64,000 nucleotides of DNA, from positions 2,482,501-2,546,500 of the forward strand of contig NC_092661.1 in assembly GCF_032118995.1 (NCBI RefSeq), given 5' to 3'. This stretch comes from Asterias amurensis. Lineage: Eukaryota > Echinodermata > Asteroidea > Forcipulatida > Asteriidae. Shown here one piece after another: positions 48,261 to 64,000 of the stretch. How positions within the stretch are numbered: position 1 is the first letter of the stretch; every line of letters starts with the position of its first letter. The translations under genes and the position numbers were made by a program. A model generated the notes under the pieces. That model was not told the DNA's origin and ran no database searches. It saw only the letters and a program-made list of their open reading frames with translations.

Positions 48261-51200
48261 ATGGTAAGTTTTGTTTACATTATCTGTGTCAATATTATTT
48301 AATTAGCACTTTTATTCTGATGACGACCAGTACAGAATGTTCGAAACGTCGAGAAGGCTAACCACGGTGCTAGTGCAAGTCATTTCGGTTGACTGTGCGG
48401 TGGAACGCAAACTGGTGAGATTAGTTGTGAATCTGCTCCAATACAAAATCAAAATATCGTGTTCGTTGTAAAAGTGTTGTCTTTGTTAACATCTGACTGA
48501 AGCCTACAAATTCTGGTGCATTTAGAAGAACTTTTGTTTCAGTTAATTTGATTTGAAGAGCTTCCCACAGGCGGCCTAACACCTCTTTTCATTCAATCTA
48601 GTTAAATATCCATTTTGGTTTTACCTATACACCGATGAGTGTAAACACTGTATACTCAGTTTTCCAAATTTTCGGTGAAAATAAAATCACAGACAAATTA
48701 CTCGGATGGGATTCGAACCAACGATTTTTGCAATTCTTAGAGCAGTGTCATTTCGGTGTTGAGTCAGTGTCATGTTCTAGTATTCTAGAACTTTGCACCT
48801 TAAACACGCCAGTCAACAAGTCAATAATTGAACGGAATGAGTTGATTATTTACTTAATAATCGATAAATTGATTGTTGATTGACTGATAGGTGAGGTGAT
48901 TAGTTAATTAATAAACTAGACTATGTAGTGCCTAAACTTCACCGATAGCTGCTTATAATTTTGTTAATATTGTCGCCGCCATTTAACATGAATCCCGACC
49001 CCTCCTCAACCAGTTTTTTCTCTATACATAAATTTAATAACAGTGAGCAACACGTTTCAAACCATCATGCCAATTAAACATTTTCTATTATTATTCTTGC
49101 ATCAAATTATGTTAATATCTTTATGAATAAGATCATCAGTAAACAAAGCCTATAATGCCTGGGAATTGTTTGGCAAGCAGATGTCGTGGCCGTTAGTTTT
49201 GTATTGTTTATTTTGATGAATTCTCTTCCAATGTGAATTTCAAGGAGCAGTGGCATTATATTGTACATTTGCATTTGGAGCAGACTAGGACCAAAACAAA
49301 GTTCTTTTGGGTAGGAATATTATGTTTAAATTTGAAATATCTTAAGATAAACCATTTTAAGAAGTGCATGACCATATACTATCCTTTGCAATAGTTGAGA
49401 TGTAATACAACATAAATTACATTTTCCGAAATGTCTCGTTTAACGCTGTTTTGACTATGAAAGCCAAACCAATCCTTTACATTAAATTTCCCCACATTCT
49501 CATTTGGGATGGTGAGGGTGTCAAAGACCCCTTTGCACTTCTGGTTACGTCAAAATTGTTTAGTAAAAAATGTAAAATTGATGCATGATTTGTAGAATGT
49601 CCTTCAGAAAATGTGTAAATCAATTTAAATTTACCAGTTTGGATATTTGAAGTGTACGATGACCCTCATCCAAAAGTGCATTGTACCTGCATAAAGTTAA
49701 AGTTCATCTGTTATGCATGAGTGAATATACCACACTAGAATTAACTAGCTGGTGCTATGTACATGTTAATAAGTGAATAGTTGAATAGTAAGATAAATTA
49801 GTGTTGCTGTTGTTGATTTTGATGTTGTTGTTGTTGTTGTGGTTGTTGTTGTTGTTTTGGGGGTGTTTTTTTTACGTTGTTGTTGGTTGCCTTGGTGCTG
49901 TGGTTGTTCTTCTATTTGTGGTCGTTGACGTTGTCTAAAAATAGTTAATGTTGTTGTTGTCGATGTCGATGTCGTCTTCGTCATCGTCATTGTTGTTGTT
50001 GTCGCTGTTGCTGTCGTTGTTGTTGTCGCTGTCAGTGCCGTTGTCAATGTCGTTGTTGTTTTCGTTGTAGTTGTCGTTGTCATTGTCGTCGTCAATGTCG
50101 TTGTCGCTGTCAGTGCTGCTGCGAATGTCGTTGTCGTTGTAGTTGTCGTTGTCATTGTTGTCGTCGAAGTCGTTGTCGTTGGCAGCGTCGTCGTCAATGT
50201 CGTTGTCGTTGGCAGTGCCGTCATCAATGTCTATGTCGTTGTCATTGTCGTCGTCAATGTCGATGTCGTTGTCATTGTCGTCGTCAATGTCGTTGTCGTT
50301 GGCAGTGCCGTCGTCAATGTCATTGACGTTGGCAGTGCCATTGTCGTTGCCGTTGCCGTTGTCATCGTCGTTGTTGTTGTTATTGTTGTTGTTGTTGTTG
50401 TTGTTGTTTTTGTTGTTGTTGTTGTTGTTGTTGTCGTCGTTGGTGTTGTCCTTGTCGTTGTCTTAGTCTCTGTCCTTGTCATTGTTTTGGGGTCATTTCA
50501 AATAACGTTTTTTCAATATCAGTAGTTCTCAAGTGCTCCACCAAGTATGGTTATGATTATTCATTTCCTGACTATAAGTATACCCTCTCTTTTACAAAGG
50601 TTATGATCAATTAAATTATCATGATTGATTTTATCCGATACAGCCGCGTGAGGTACTCTCAATTCACATAGGTCAAGGCGGGGTTCAGATCGGCAATGCC
50701 TGCTGGGAGCTGTACTGCCTGGAGCACGGCATCCAGCCCGATGGTCAGATGCCCAATGACCACACCCCGGGTGTCGAGAACGACCAGTTCAACGCGTTCT
50801 TCAGTGAGACGTCCAACGGCAAGCACGTACCCAGGGCTATATTCGCCGACCTCGAGCCCACTGTTATTGGTAAGACTTTGTGTTTACACATTTGGGGCTG
50901 GTAACCTCATTCTGGTAAGCACAGATGTGTTATGCTTAGCTACTTTTTGCCGGGCAGCTCTATGAAATTGGGCACATGTCAGAGCCAAAGCTGCCATAGA
51001 CTTGTCCCATGTCCTTTGAAGGATAATTACGCGTAATGGGTTGACAGAACCAGCTATCAATGGCTTTGACGTACATGTGTACGCATTCATAATAATACGA
51101 TGGTTTATATGTAAACATGTACGTAGAATTCGAATGCAAAATAAATGCGAGATCAACGGTACATCTGTACCACGTGACCGTCACTAATATTGACGTTGGC

Positions 51201-52977
51201 TTGAGGCCACTCTCTGGAGTAATTCACCAGCCTCGAAGTGTGACGTCACATATTCAGGCTATAGCTGTCACAACTTTACATGAAAACAGTTTTTTTAAAC
51301 TTTAGCGATAGACGGATGGCACATCCAGAGCATCGTAGAAATAGTTCATCAACCTCTGTTTTCTGTTTGTATCACAGATGAAATACGCACTGGTACATAC
51401 CGCCAGCTCTTCCACCCTGAGCAGATGATAACTGGGAAGGAGGATGCTGCTAATAACTTTGCCCGAGGTCACTACACCGTCGGCAAGGAGCACATCGATC
51501 AAATGCTGGACAGGATCAGGAAAATGGTATGTAGGTTTGACATGAACTACTCTATCGAAAATACTGCTAATGCCCCGTTCACACAGCTATGCAACCTTAC
51601 AAAGACCATGCCGATCACCCCGATCTCAAAGAGTTTTATTAAGGAATGGCATTATCGACGTCAAAATCCAGCTATTTATGCAAATTAAAGAGTGTACAAC
51701 GACCGTACTGCTTCTAAGATCCTCCCACGATTGGCCGCAATTGGCCACGCTGAATTCCCTTGAAAAAGCGGACCAGTCTATGTTGTAAACAAATTCAGCA
51801 AGTAAACGACCTTGCCCTTACCTATTTTCTCAAACGTATTTTAACCTTTTAGAAGTCAAGGCTTAATTGGCAAGTTGCATAGGCAGTGTAACACAATAGT
51901 TTCCTGATACCTTTGTCTCGTGTTATTCCTGTAACTATTTATGGAGTTCTTTTCGAAACCAGGTCATAATTCTGTTGTTTGCTTATTTCCCAGGCAGAAC
52001 AATGCACGGGTCTACAGGGGTTCCTGTTGTTCCATAGCGTCGGTGGAGGCACCGGGTCCGGTCTGGCCTCTCTGCTCGCCCAACGGCTCTCCGTGGACTT
52101 CGGCAAACGGAGCAAACTTTCCTTTACGGTCTACCCCGCTCCGGACATCGCCACGGCAGTAGTAGAGCCGTACAACTGCGTCCTAAGCACCCACAACCTT
52201 CTCGATAACTGCGATGTCACCTTTGCCTTCGACAACCAAGCCATCTTCGAGATGTGCAAGTCGAGGCTCGACCTCGAACGCCCGTCAATGACCAACATCA
52301 ATCGACTGATTGCGCAAGTTGCGTCCAGTCTGACGTCATCCCTGCGCTTCGACGGCTCCCTCAACGTCGACTTGAATGAATTTCAGACGAACCTCATACC
52401 ATTTCCGCGGGTTCATTTTACCGTGCCGTCTTTCGCGCCCATTCTGTCCGTGGAGAAGGCGCACCACGCGCGGATAACCGTCGCTGATATAAGCGGAGCA
52501 TGTTTTGAGCCTGGCAACCAGATGGTCAAGTGCGACCCACGGCGCGGGAAGTATATGTCCTGCAGTATGATGTACCGTGGAGATGTCTTCCCCAAGGATG
52601 TCAATGCTGCTGTGGCTGCAATTAAATCAAAAAGCACTATCCAGTTCGTTGACTGGTGTCCAACTGGCTTCAAGGTGGGCATCAACAACCAGCCTCCAAC
52701 CGAAGTGCCAGGTGGGGATCTGGCGAAGGTAAGCCGGGCTGTCTGTCTATTGAGCAACACCACAGCGATCTCCGAGGCCTGGGCTCGTCTGGATCACAAG
52801 TTCGATCTGATGTACGCCAAGCGTGCCTTCGTCCACTGGTACGTAGGAGAGGGTATGGAGGAGGGTGAGTTCTCTGAGGCTCGTGAGGATCTGGCTTCCC
52901 TGGAGAAGGACTACGAAGAGGTTGCTCTAGATTCTGGAGATGGGGAAGCTGACGGTGAAGCTGATGAGGAATATTGA
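48261..52977 (+). CDS. Divergent alpha-tubulin gene 2 (about 453 aa)
   Basis: Coding exons 50,644-50,869, 51,378-51,526 and 51,994-52,977 are secure. The first exon is a candidate only: ATG at 48,261-48,263 followed by gtaagt, the pattern of its neighbours. The protein would start [19 protein letters not shown], with a Pro absent from genes 1 and 3. Lys40 is replaced by His (NDHTPGV). GGGTGSG and the catalytic Glu in DLNEFQTN remain. Exon 4 has many changes at usually fixed sites ([28 protein letters not shown]), yet its last 200 bp match the neighbours closely. It ends ADEEY, so it keeps a terminal Tyr. It is intact, so probably a specialised (for example germline or axonemal) isotype; that role is inference. 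Confidence 0.85.
48600..48900. repeat. tRNA-like B-box fragment in intron 1 of gene 2
   Basis: The minus strand carries ttggttcgaatcccatccg near 48,704-48,722, a B-box match. No full tRNA fold is seen; probably a SINE relic. The rest of 48,264-49,795 is AT-rich intron with nothing else recognised. Confidence 0.3.
49800..50475. repeat. (GTT/GTC)n microsatellite in intron 1 of gene 2
   Basis: About 670 bp of gttgtt, gtcgtt and gtcaat triplets with 30-60 bp internal repeats such as cgtcgtcaatgtcgttgtcg. Thr-rich and Ser/Leu-rich frames across it are artefacts. It lies about 170 bp upstream of exon 2. Confidence 0.9.
50935..50975. repeat. AGGGCCC-family MITE fragment in intron 2 of gene 2
   Basis: gcttagctactttttgccgg then gcagctctatgaaattgggc matches the right end of the family. 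Confidence 0.5.
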
Positions 52978-53372
52978 TCTATAGCAAAATGGAATTCTTA
53001 GCTCAGAATACAACATTTTTAGCTCCAAATTTTTGACCTTTTCTTCCAGTAAATTATTGAGTTTATATCTCGAAGGCCTACGAGATTTCGCGAGAATCTC
53101 GCCGAGCACCTCGCTTGGCAGCTACAGTGTGTATTGTGGCAAGTGTTTAAACAACAAATTAAATGTCGTCTGTTGAATTTGGTGTGCATAAATAAATAAA
53201 GAAGTTTACAGAGAAAGTCAATTGGATGGTTTTAGATGGATGCAGTTTTCGGAGAAAACAGGGGAAAGGTGTAACAGATGTTACCTTAAACACTAATCTT
53301 GAGCGATGGGCCAAACTAAATGTTTTTTTTCTCCTGATTTTATTTGATTTGTATTTTGTCTCGTTGGTTTCA
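52978..53372 (+). other. Probable 3' untranslated region of tubulin gene 2
   Basis: An aataaataaa poly(A)-type signal lies at 53,191-53,200. Nothing else recognised. Confidence 0.5.
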
Positions 53373-53578
53373 AGGGCCAATTTCACAGAGCCACTTTAGC
53401 GGAAAATATTGTTTAGCAATTTGTGTTTGCTAAGTAGAAAATAAGAGCAAGCTATACCGGTTACAACTTCTTCGTTATGACATGGTAGTTCGGCTGGAAG
53501 CCTTATTCTGTTAAGCATCATTTTGTTATGCTTAGCTACCTTTTGTGCTTATAAGCAGGTCTATGAAATTAGGCCCTG
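53373..53578. mobile_element. AGGGCCC-family MITE
   Basis: agggccaatttcacagagcc at the start and ctatgaaattaggccct at the end, with cttagctacctttt near the right end, as in the 11,611-11,800 copy. Confidence 0.7.
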
Positions 53579-53764
53579 GCTGTTTGTTTCGTGCATGGGT
53601 TAAAATTAATTTTTGTCAGAAATAAGTAAAGCATTTAATTATGAATGAACGAATAAAACAATTTTTCTTGAAAACACAGCATTTTTGTCTGGTGAATGGG
53701 TTTTCTCAAAGCATATTGATATTAATTAGTCACTTAAAAGTAACACATCACAAATAGGTTACAA

Positions 53765-54090
53765 ATTGTGTTTAATGTACATTACGCACTGCTGAACCAC
53801 AAAGAAATGCAGTGATTAAGCATGCCGCATCTATCGTCGCCCATCAACAATAACCATTGTCTGACGATGTGTGTCTGCATAACAAAAGGAAAAATACAAT
53901 CCAATATCTATTCAGATTTATTTCAGACACATCTGTTTTCATAAAAGGAAAAAAAATGGTATAAAAACAGATGTTCGAGGAATAGTCTTTTCACATTTTG
54001 AATGCAACCCGTTAATTACACACGGAACGCAGGACACTCCCGTTTATCTCGCTTTGAACTTCGACAAGTATCTTCCTAAAATCCTCCAAA
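53765..54090 (+). promoter_or_regulatory. Promoter and 5' UTR of tubulin gene 3
   Basis: TATAAAAA at 53,960-53,967, then a segment (cagatgttcgaggaatag, gaatgcaacccgttaatt, gacactcccgtttatctcgc) nearly identical to 63,007-63,115 upstream of gene 4. Predicted start about 53,990, 100 bp before the ATG. The shared stretch extends well upstream of the TATA box. Confidence 0.75.
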
Positions 54091-59833
<5,743 letters not shown>

Positions 59834-61360
59834 ACACATTCCAACATAACTATACAGAACTTCAGAACATCAAAACCACTTTGTTTATCAGTTAACTCAT
59901 TCAACGTCGCTAGTACAGTTAGACAAACTATTGAAAAGGCAAACAACATACTGTACGCGAATTTTTTTTTTCAAATCAGCTAAAATTGCAAATTGATTAC
60001 TTTTGTTTTTTGACTCGCTGCTTTTATATTATTCTTCTCCATTCTTAATTTGAATTTAATTAATTTTTTTTATTTAAAGATGAATTAAATTAAATTAAAA
60101 TTGTTAAAATCCTTGTTTTAACAAGTATTATATTATTGTGATTATCATTTTACACAATATTTTAAAAATTACAACCTTCAGCTTTTTTATACATCTTTTG
60201 GTAGGTTTACATTCAAGAATTCTATATTCATTTAGCTTTTTGCGCTTACTGGTTTTGACTATCCATATTTTTGTTCTTTCAAAGAACCGTTTTTTATTTC
60301 AATTTTGGTCGGAATTGCCGAAATGCCGTTTTATATTTCAAGGTTTGTTCTCTATCTTGCCGTTACATTTAAACAATTTTTTCTTATAGTTAAACCTAAA
60401 TCAAACTTGCCGTTACAAATCTTGCCGTTACATATTAACAATTTTTCTTATAGTCAAACCTAAATCAAAGTTCAATTTTGGAAATAATGTTTTGCACTTT
60501 TCCATAATTTTAATCTCAGGCAACAAGTTCCATGCAATCTTTAGGAAGAAAATTCATTGGATATCCTCATAATTTTCTTGTGAATCGTAAGACATTGTTT
60601 GAAAAAAAAAATACCCTAGACTACCAAAGGAGTCCTATAGCATGCACTGCATGCAGTTTGTTGCCATCAAGTTGACTGTAAAAGTTGCTTTGAGTCAGTG
60701 TTCCTCTTTTTAAATGTCCCGTGTGTTGAGATAAAAAGTGACGGTATAACTGTTACTCTTCCAAAGTAACGCCCAAAATAGAAATTTGTTTTGTACTTTT
60801 AAGGTTGATTATTTTGAGATCATATTTTTTCGCTGCTTCGAACAATGTTAACGCTCTAGTTTTTAGTGTCGGGCATGGTAAAGGAGGGGGTGTTAACTCA
60901 TTCAGAAATAATATTACGCAAAATAATAAATGAATGAATTAAAACGAAATTCTGAAAACATTTTGTCATTTTCTTGTGAATGTGATTTCTTAAGGCGTTA
61001 TGAGACTAAACAGTTTAGTCACTTTCAAATTAAAGGGACACGTTGTTGACATGCGGGATTGAGTGATTTTGGGCTATATAAAGTGTTTGAAATTTAGCGT
61101 TCGTAATGAATTACATTAGGGTAGAAAAGAAGTTTAATGTAGAAAATAATTATTCACAAAAAAATATGTTTCCGATGTTGAGGTTCTCATTTAACTTCGT
61201 GAACTTTAGTCCGCCATTTTGCTAAACTAAGTTTTGACTCCACAACATAATTGGCGAGTCGTGTTGGTTCATGAAGTAAAAGACAAACCACAACATCAAA
61301 GGTTTTTAGCCCAAAAGCTTCCAATCTACGGCAATGTGTTTTTATGGTTTTAAGGGCACT
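59834..61360. other. 3' flank of gene 3, no further gene seen
   Basis: Very AT-rich. The 3' UTR of gene 3 probably ends near 60,100 but no strong AATAAA is visible there. A 60-bp direct repeat (aaacttgccgttacaaat / atcttgccgttacat) lies at about 60,355-60,470. Confidence 0.4.
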
Positions 61361-61533
61361 GGGGTGGATTTCACAAAGGTAGTCCTAACTTAGGACTTGT
61401 CCTAGGCAATGCTAAGAGATAGGACTGGTCCTAAGTTAGGACCAGTAACTCATCCTAACTTAGGACTGGTCCTATCTCTTAGCATTGCCTAGGACTAGTC
61501 TTAAGTTAGGACTATCTTTGTGAAATCCACCCC
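61361..61533. mobile_element. GTCCTAA-rich MITE, intact
   Basis: A 173-bp near-perfect palindrome: ggggtggatttcacaaag at the start and ctttgtgaaatccacccc at the end, with gtcctaacttaggac motifs inside. Confidence 0.85.
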
Positions 61534-62255
61534 TGGACACGTTTGGTAATTGTCCAAGACCAGTATTCTCTCTCGCTTGGTATGTCCCATTATACAAACC
61601 TGTGAAAATTGGGGCTCAACTGATCAATATCGAATTTGCAAAAGAATAATGAAAGAAAAACACCCTTGTTGCATTACCATGTGTGCTTCCAGATGCACAA
61701 TAAAAGGCTTAAAGGCAGTGGACACTATTGGTAATTACTCAAAATATTTATTATCATAAAACCTTTCTTGGTGACGAGTAATGGGGAGAGGTTGATGGTA
61801 TAAAACATTGTGACAAACGGCTCCCTCTGAAGTGCCATAGTTTTCGAGAAAGAAGAAATTGTCCACGAATTTGATTTCGAGACCTCAGATTTAGAACTTG
61901 AGGTCTCGAAATCAACCATCTAAACAAGGTTTCTTTTTTCGTTCATTATTATCTCGCAAGTTCGATGACCAATTGAGCTAACATTTTCACAGGTTTGTTA
62001 TTTTATGCATATGTTGAGATACACCAATTGTGAAGGCTAGTCTTTGACAATTACCAATAGTGTCCACTGTCTTTAAGCTGAAGTTTTTATTTTAATTGAG
62101 TGAGTTATAACCCTTTCTCAAACACTACGTTACTTCAGAGGAAGCCCGTTTCTCACAATGTTTTATACGATCAGCAGCTCTCCATTGCTCATTATCAAGT
62201 AAGTTTCTATGCAAACAATTAATCTGAGTAATTCCAATTGAGTCCAGTGCATTTA
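61534..62255. mobile_element. Older TTAA-family MITE split by a younger copy
   Basis: The left part 61,534-61,708 (ggacacgtttggtaattgtc) and right part 62,077-62,255 (ggaagcccgtttctcacaat, ttgagtccagtgc) are two halves of a diverged copy. A younger one at 61,709-62,076 lies between them. Confidence 0.65.
61709..62076. mobile_element. TTAA-flanked MITE, intact, nested
   Basis: TTAA + aggcagtggacactattggt to caatagtgtccactgtct + TTAA, with the fold-back at about 61,878-61,915. Confidence 0.85.
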
Positions 62256-62309
62256 ACATTACAACTAAATTTGAATAAGGGAATCAATGTGTGGTGAAGA
62301 TGTTTTCAG

Positions 62310-62395
62310 TGGTTTAATCCCAACGAGGCCTGGTTCTCGAGACGAAGTCGAGGTAAATTATCAAGAACCAGGCCTCGTCGGGTTTATACCACTAG
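62310..62395. mobile_element. Short palindromic MITE
   Basis: gtggtttaatcccaacgagg ... aaccaggcctcgtcgggtt, with a 14-bp stem cgaggcctggttct / agaaccaggcctcg. Confidence 0.6.
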
Positions 62396-62829
62396 CTGAA
62401 AACCGATTCAACACCATTTGATTCCCATTCATAAATACCTTTTTGGTTAAAAGGCGTAATAAAGTAAGAAACTCTGTAAAACTTATCTGTTTCCGAGTGC
62501 TTGGGCTCTGTATGTTTCCACCTCCATGGTATGTTCAGTATGCGTGTTGAATGTACATGTACGGTGTCCGTACGCGTGTGTTTTCCGGTTCCGTTCGTGC
62601 GCATGCGCGTATAGTCTTGGTGCATATTCGCTGGTTTTACCTTTCACACACAGCGCGGCCAAATCACCGACAGCGCCTGCATCGCCCGTTACAAGAAACG
62701 TCTTGCTACAAGACTAGCGGGGACAACCATTTATAAACGCTGGTCATTATCAACGGTTTAAACACCCCACGTGACGCGCTCTCCACCAATAGGAATAGCG
62801 AAACCGTCTGAGGTATTTATGAATAATTT

Positions 62830-63132
62830 GTTTATAGGTCCATACGCGCCACTAAAACTTAAAAATGTGTAATGATTAGGCATTCCACGTCCATTGTGAT
62901 CAATACACCATGTCTGATGACGTTGTTTTGCATAACAAAAGAAAAAAAACAATCCAGTGTCTGTTTTCAGATCCATATTCTGTTTTCATGAAAGGGTAAA
63001 ACAAAATATAAAAACAGATGTTCGAGGAATAGGCTTTTCACATTTTTGAATGCAGCCCGTTAATTGCACACGGAAAGCAGGACACTCCCGTTTATCTCGC
63101 TTTGACAATAATCTACTTGACATTCTCCAGAA
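62830..63132 (+). promoter_or_regulatory. Promoter and 5' UTR of tubulin gene 4
   Basis: TATAAAAA at 63,007-63,014 with the same downstream block as gene 3 (cagatgttcgaggaatag, gacactcccgtttatctcgc). Upstream similarity to about 53,780 is also clear. Confidence 0.7.
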
Positions 63133-64000
63133 ATGGTGAGTTTTTCTAAAGAATACTTTCAATAAGTTATTATATAGTCTTACGTTTGTTTTGCTGTAAC
63201 AAAATATCCAAAGGTACTCTGTAAACAAAATATATAACAGTAGCTGACAGTGTCCAGGGTGTGGGGTGAACAAGTTTCCTTTTTGTGCATGTTTTGTGTT
63301 GATTGAAAACCTATTTTTTGCTGAAATTTATAAGTTTTTTTATTTTTTTAAATTTTTTTTTTTATTCAATAATGAAATTGAGTTAACATGAGACTAAACA
63401 TAATTTATTTATGTGTTAAAAAAAAACAATCAATTTGAACACCATTCTCCTGGCTTTTCCATTTCACTCGGTTTCGCCTTGTGAAATGGAATAGTCCATA
63501 TTTAAACTTCTTATTACACTCTACGACATTGAGGCATTGTGTCATATTTCAAATTTTGCTCTGAAAGAATATCAAATAAAATTACGCCCCCCCCCCTCCG
63601 TCTTTCCTGATGAATCTATATCATAATTGGAAAATGGGTGCATCACAAAAACTGAATTTGACCATGGAGCCCCAAACCTCTCAAATGTTCAGTATCATTA
63701 AACTTGAAGTGACGATCGAAAACATTACACGCGATGCTTAATACACATTCACACATTTTTTTTACCAACAAAATAATGGCAAAATTATTTGAGCTAGAGT
63801 AACCATTTACAAACGCCCAGACACAGCATTGTTGAATGCCTGCACTATTTTAAGGCATGTTGTTTGAAAACTGGGGGAAAAATATCGATTTATGAGAAAA
63901 TCCAGGGTATGGTTTGTAACAATAGCAATCTGTGCTGGAAATAATATCCTCGGTTATAAACAGCTGTTATGGTTGAAAATCTAAATCGAAATTAAATAGT
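63133..64000 (+). CDS. Alpha-tubulin gene 4, first exon and partial intron 1
   Basis: ATG at 63,133-63,135 followed by gtgag, as in gene 3. The rest of the window is intron 1. Bases 63,600-64,000 align with 55,260-55,660 of gene 3 intron 1 (for example ttaaggcatgttgtttgaaa against ttaaggtatgctgtctgaaa). No further coding exon is within the window, so the product is inferred from the paralogous promoter and intron. Confidence 0.7.

Noticed and set aside
48317-48350. Hammerhead ribozyme core (ctgatga ... gaaac)
   Set aside because: The two core motifs are present, but I could not draw convincing stems II and III around them, and the relative at 38,114 has ctgaaga instead.
49766-50482. Thr-rich and Ser/Leu-rich frames
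   Set aside because: Translation of a GTT/GTC microsatellite within an intron.

Overview
The window is animal nuclear DNA. Its coding content is a head-to-tail array of intron-bearing alpha-tubulin genes on the + strand. Around them is AT-rich sequence full of short palindromic DNA elements (MITEs), one LINE, microsatellites and satellites. The repeat style and tubulin gene structure suggest a marine invertebrate, probably an echinoderm and perhaps a sea star. That placement is inference; no species marker is visible.

Left half (about 250-34,978): a giant imperfect inverted repeat. The left arm (about 250-14,315) reappears in reverse complement as the right arm (about 23,615-34,978). The spacer (14,316-23,614) is an AT-rich satellite with one strand orientation, higher-order copies about 2.45 kb apart and nine short clusters of degenerate CCCTAA (telomere-type) repeats. 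tRNA-like sequences with intact A and B boxes sit at both edges of the spacer. Each arm holds a collinear set of exon-like blocks, including a tandemly duplicated exon, that looks like an eroded unrecognised gene. Both arms share older MITEs, GC-rich minisatellites and a LINE relic. Several insertions occur in only one arm, so the other arm serves as an empty site.

Right half (about 35,800-64,000): four alpha-tubulin genes. Gene 1 (35,925-42,328, 449 aa) and gene 3 (54,091-59,833, 451 aa) look intact and fairly conventional. Gene 2 (first exon uncertain, 50,644-52,977, about 453 aa) is divergent: an extra Pro after Met, His in place of the acetylated Lys40, and many changes in exon 4. Its 3' end is nearly identical in DNA to its neighbours, which suggests gene conversion. 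Gene 4 is represented only by its promoter, ATG-only first exon (63,133) and part of intron 1, all matching gene 3, so the array continues past the window. The conserved plan is an exon holding only ATG, then exons of 223 (226 in gene 2), 149 and about 980 bp.

Between genes 1 and 2 lies a 2.5-kb array of a 30-bp unit, followed by a candidate DNA element. A 5'-truncated LINE lies antisense in intron 2 of gene 3. A TTAA-flanked MITE family (piggyBac-like target site) recurs in introns and spacers, including one copy inserted into an older copy near 61.7 kb.
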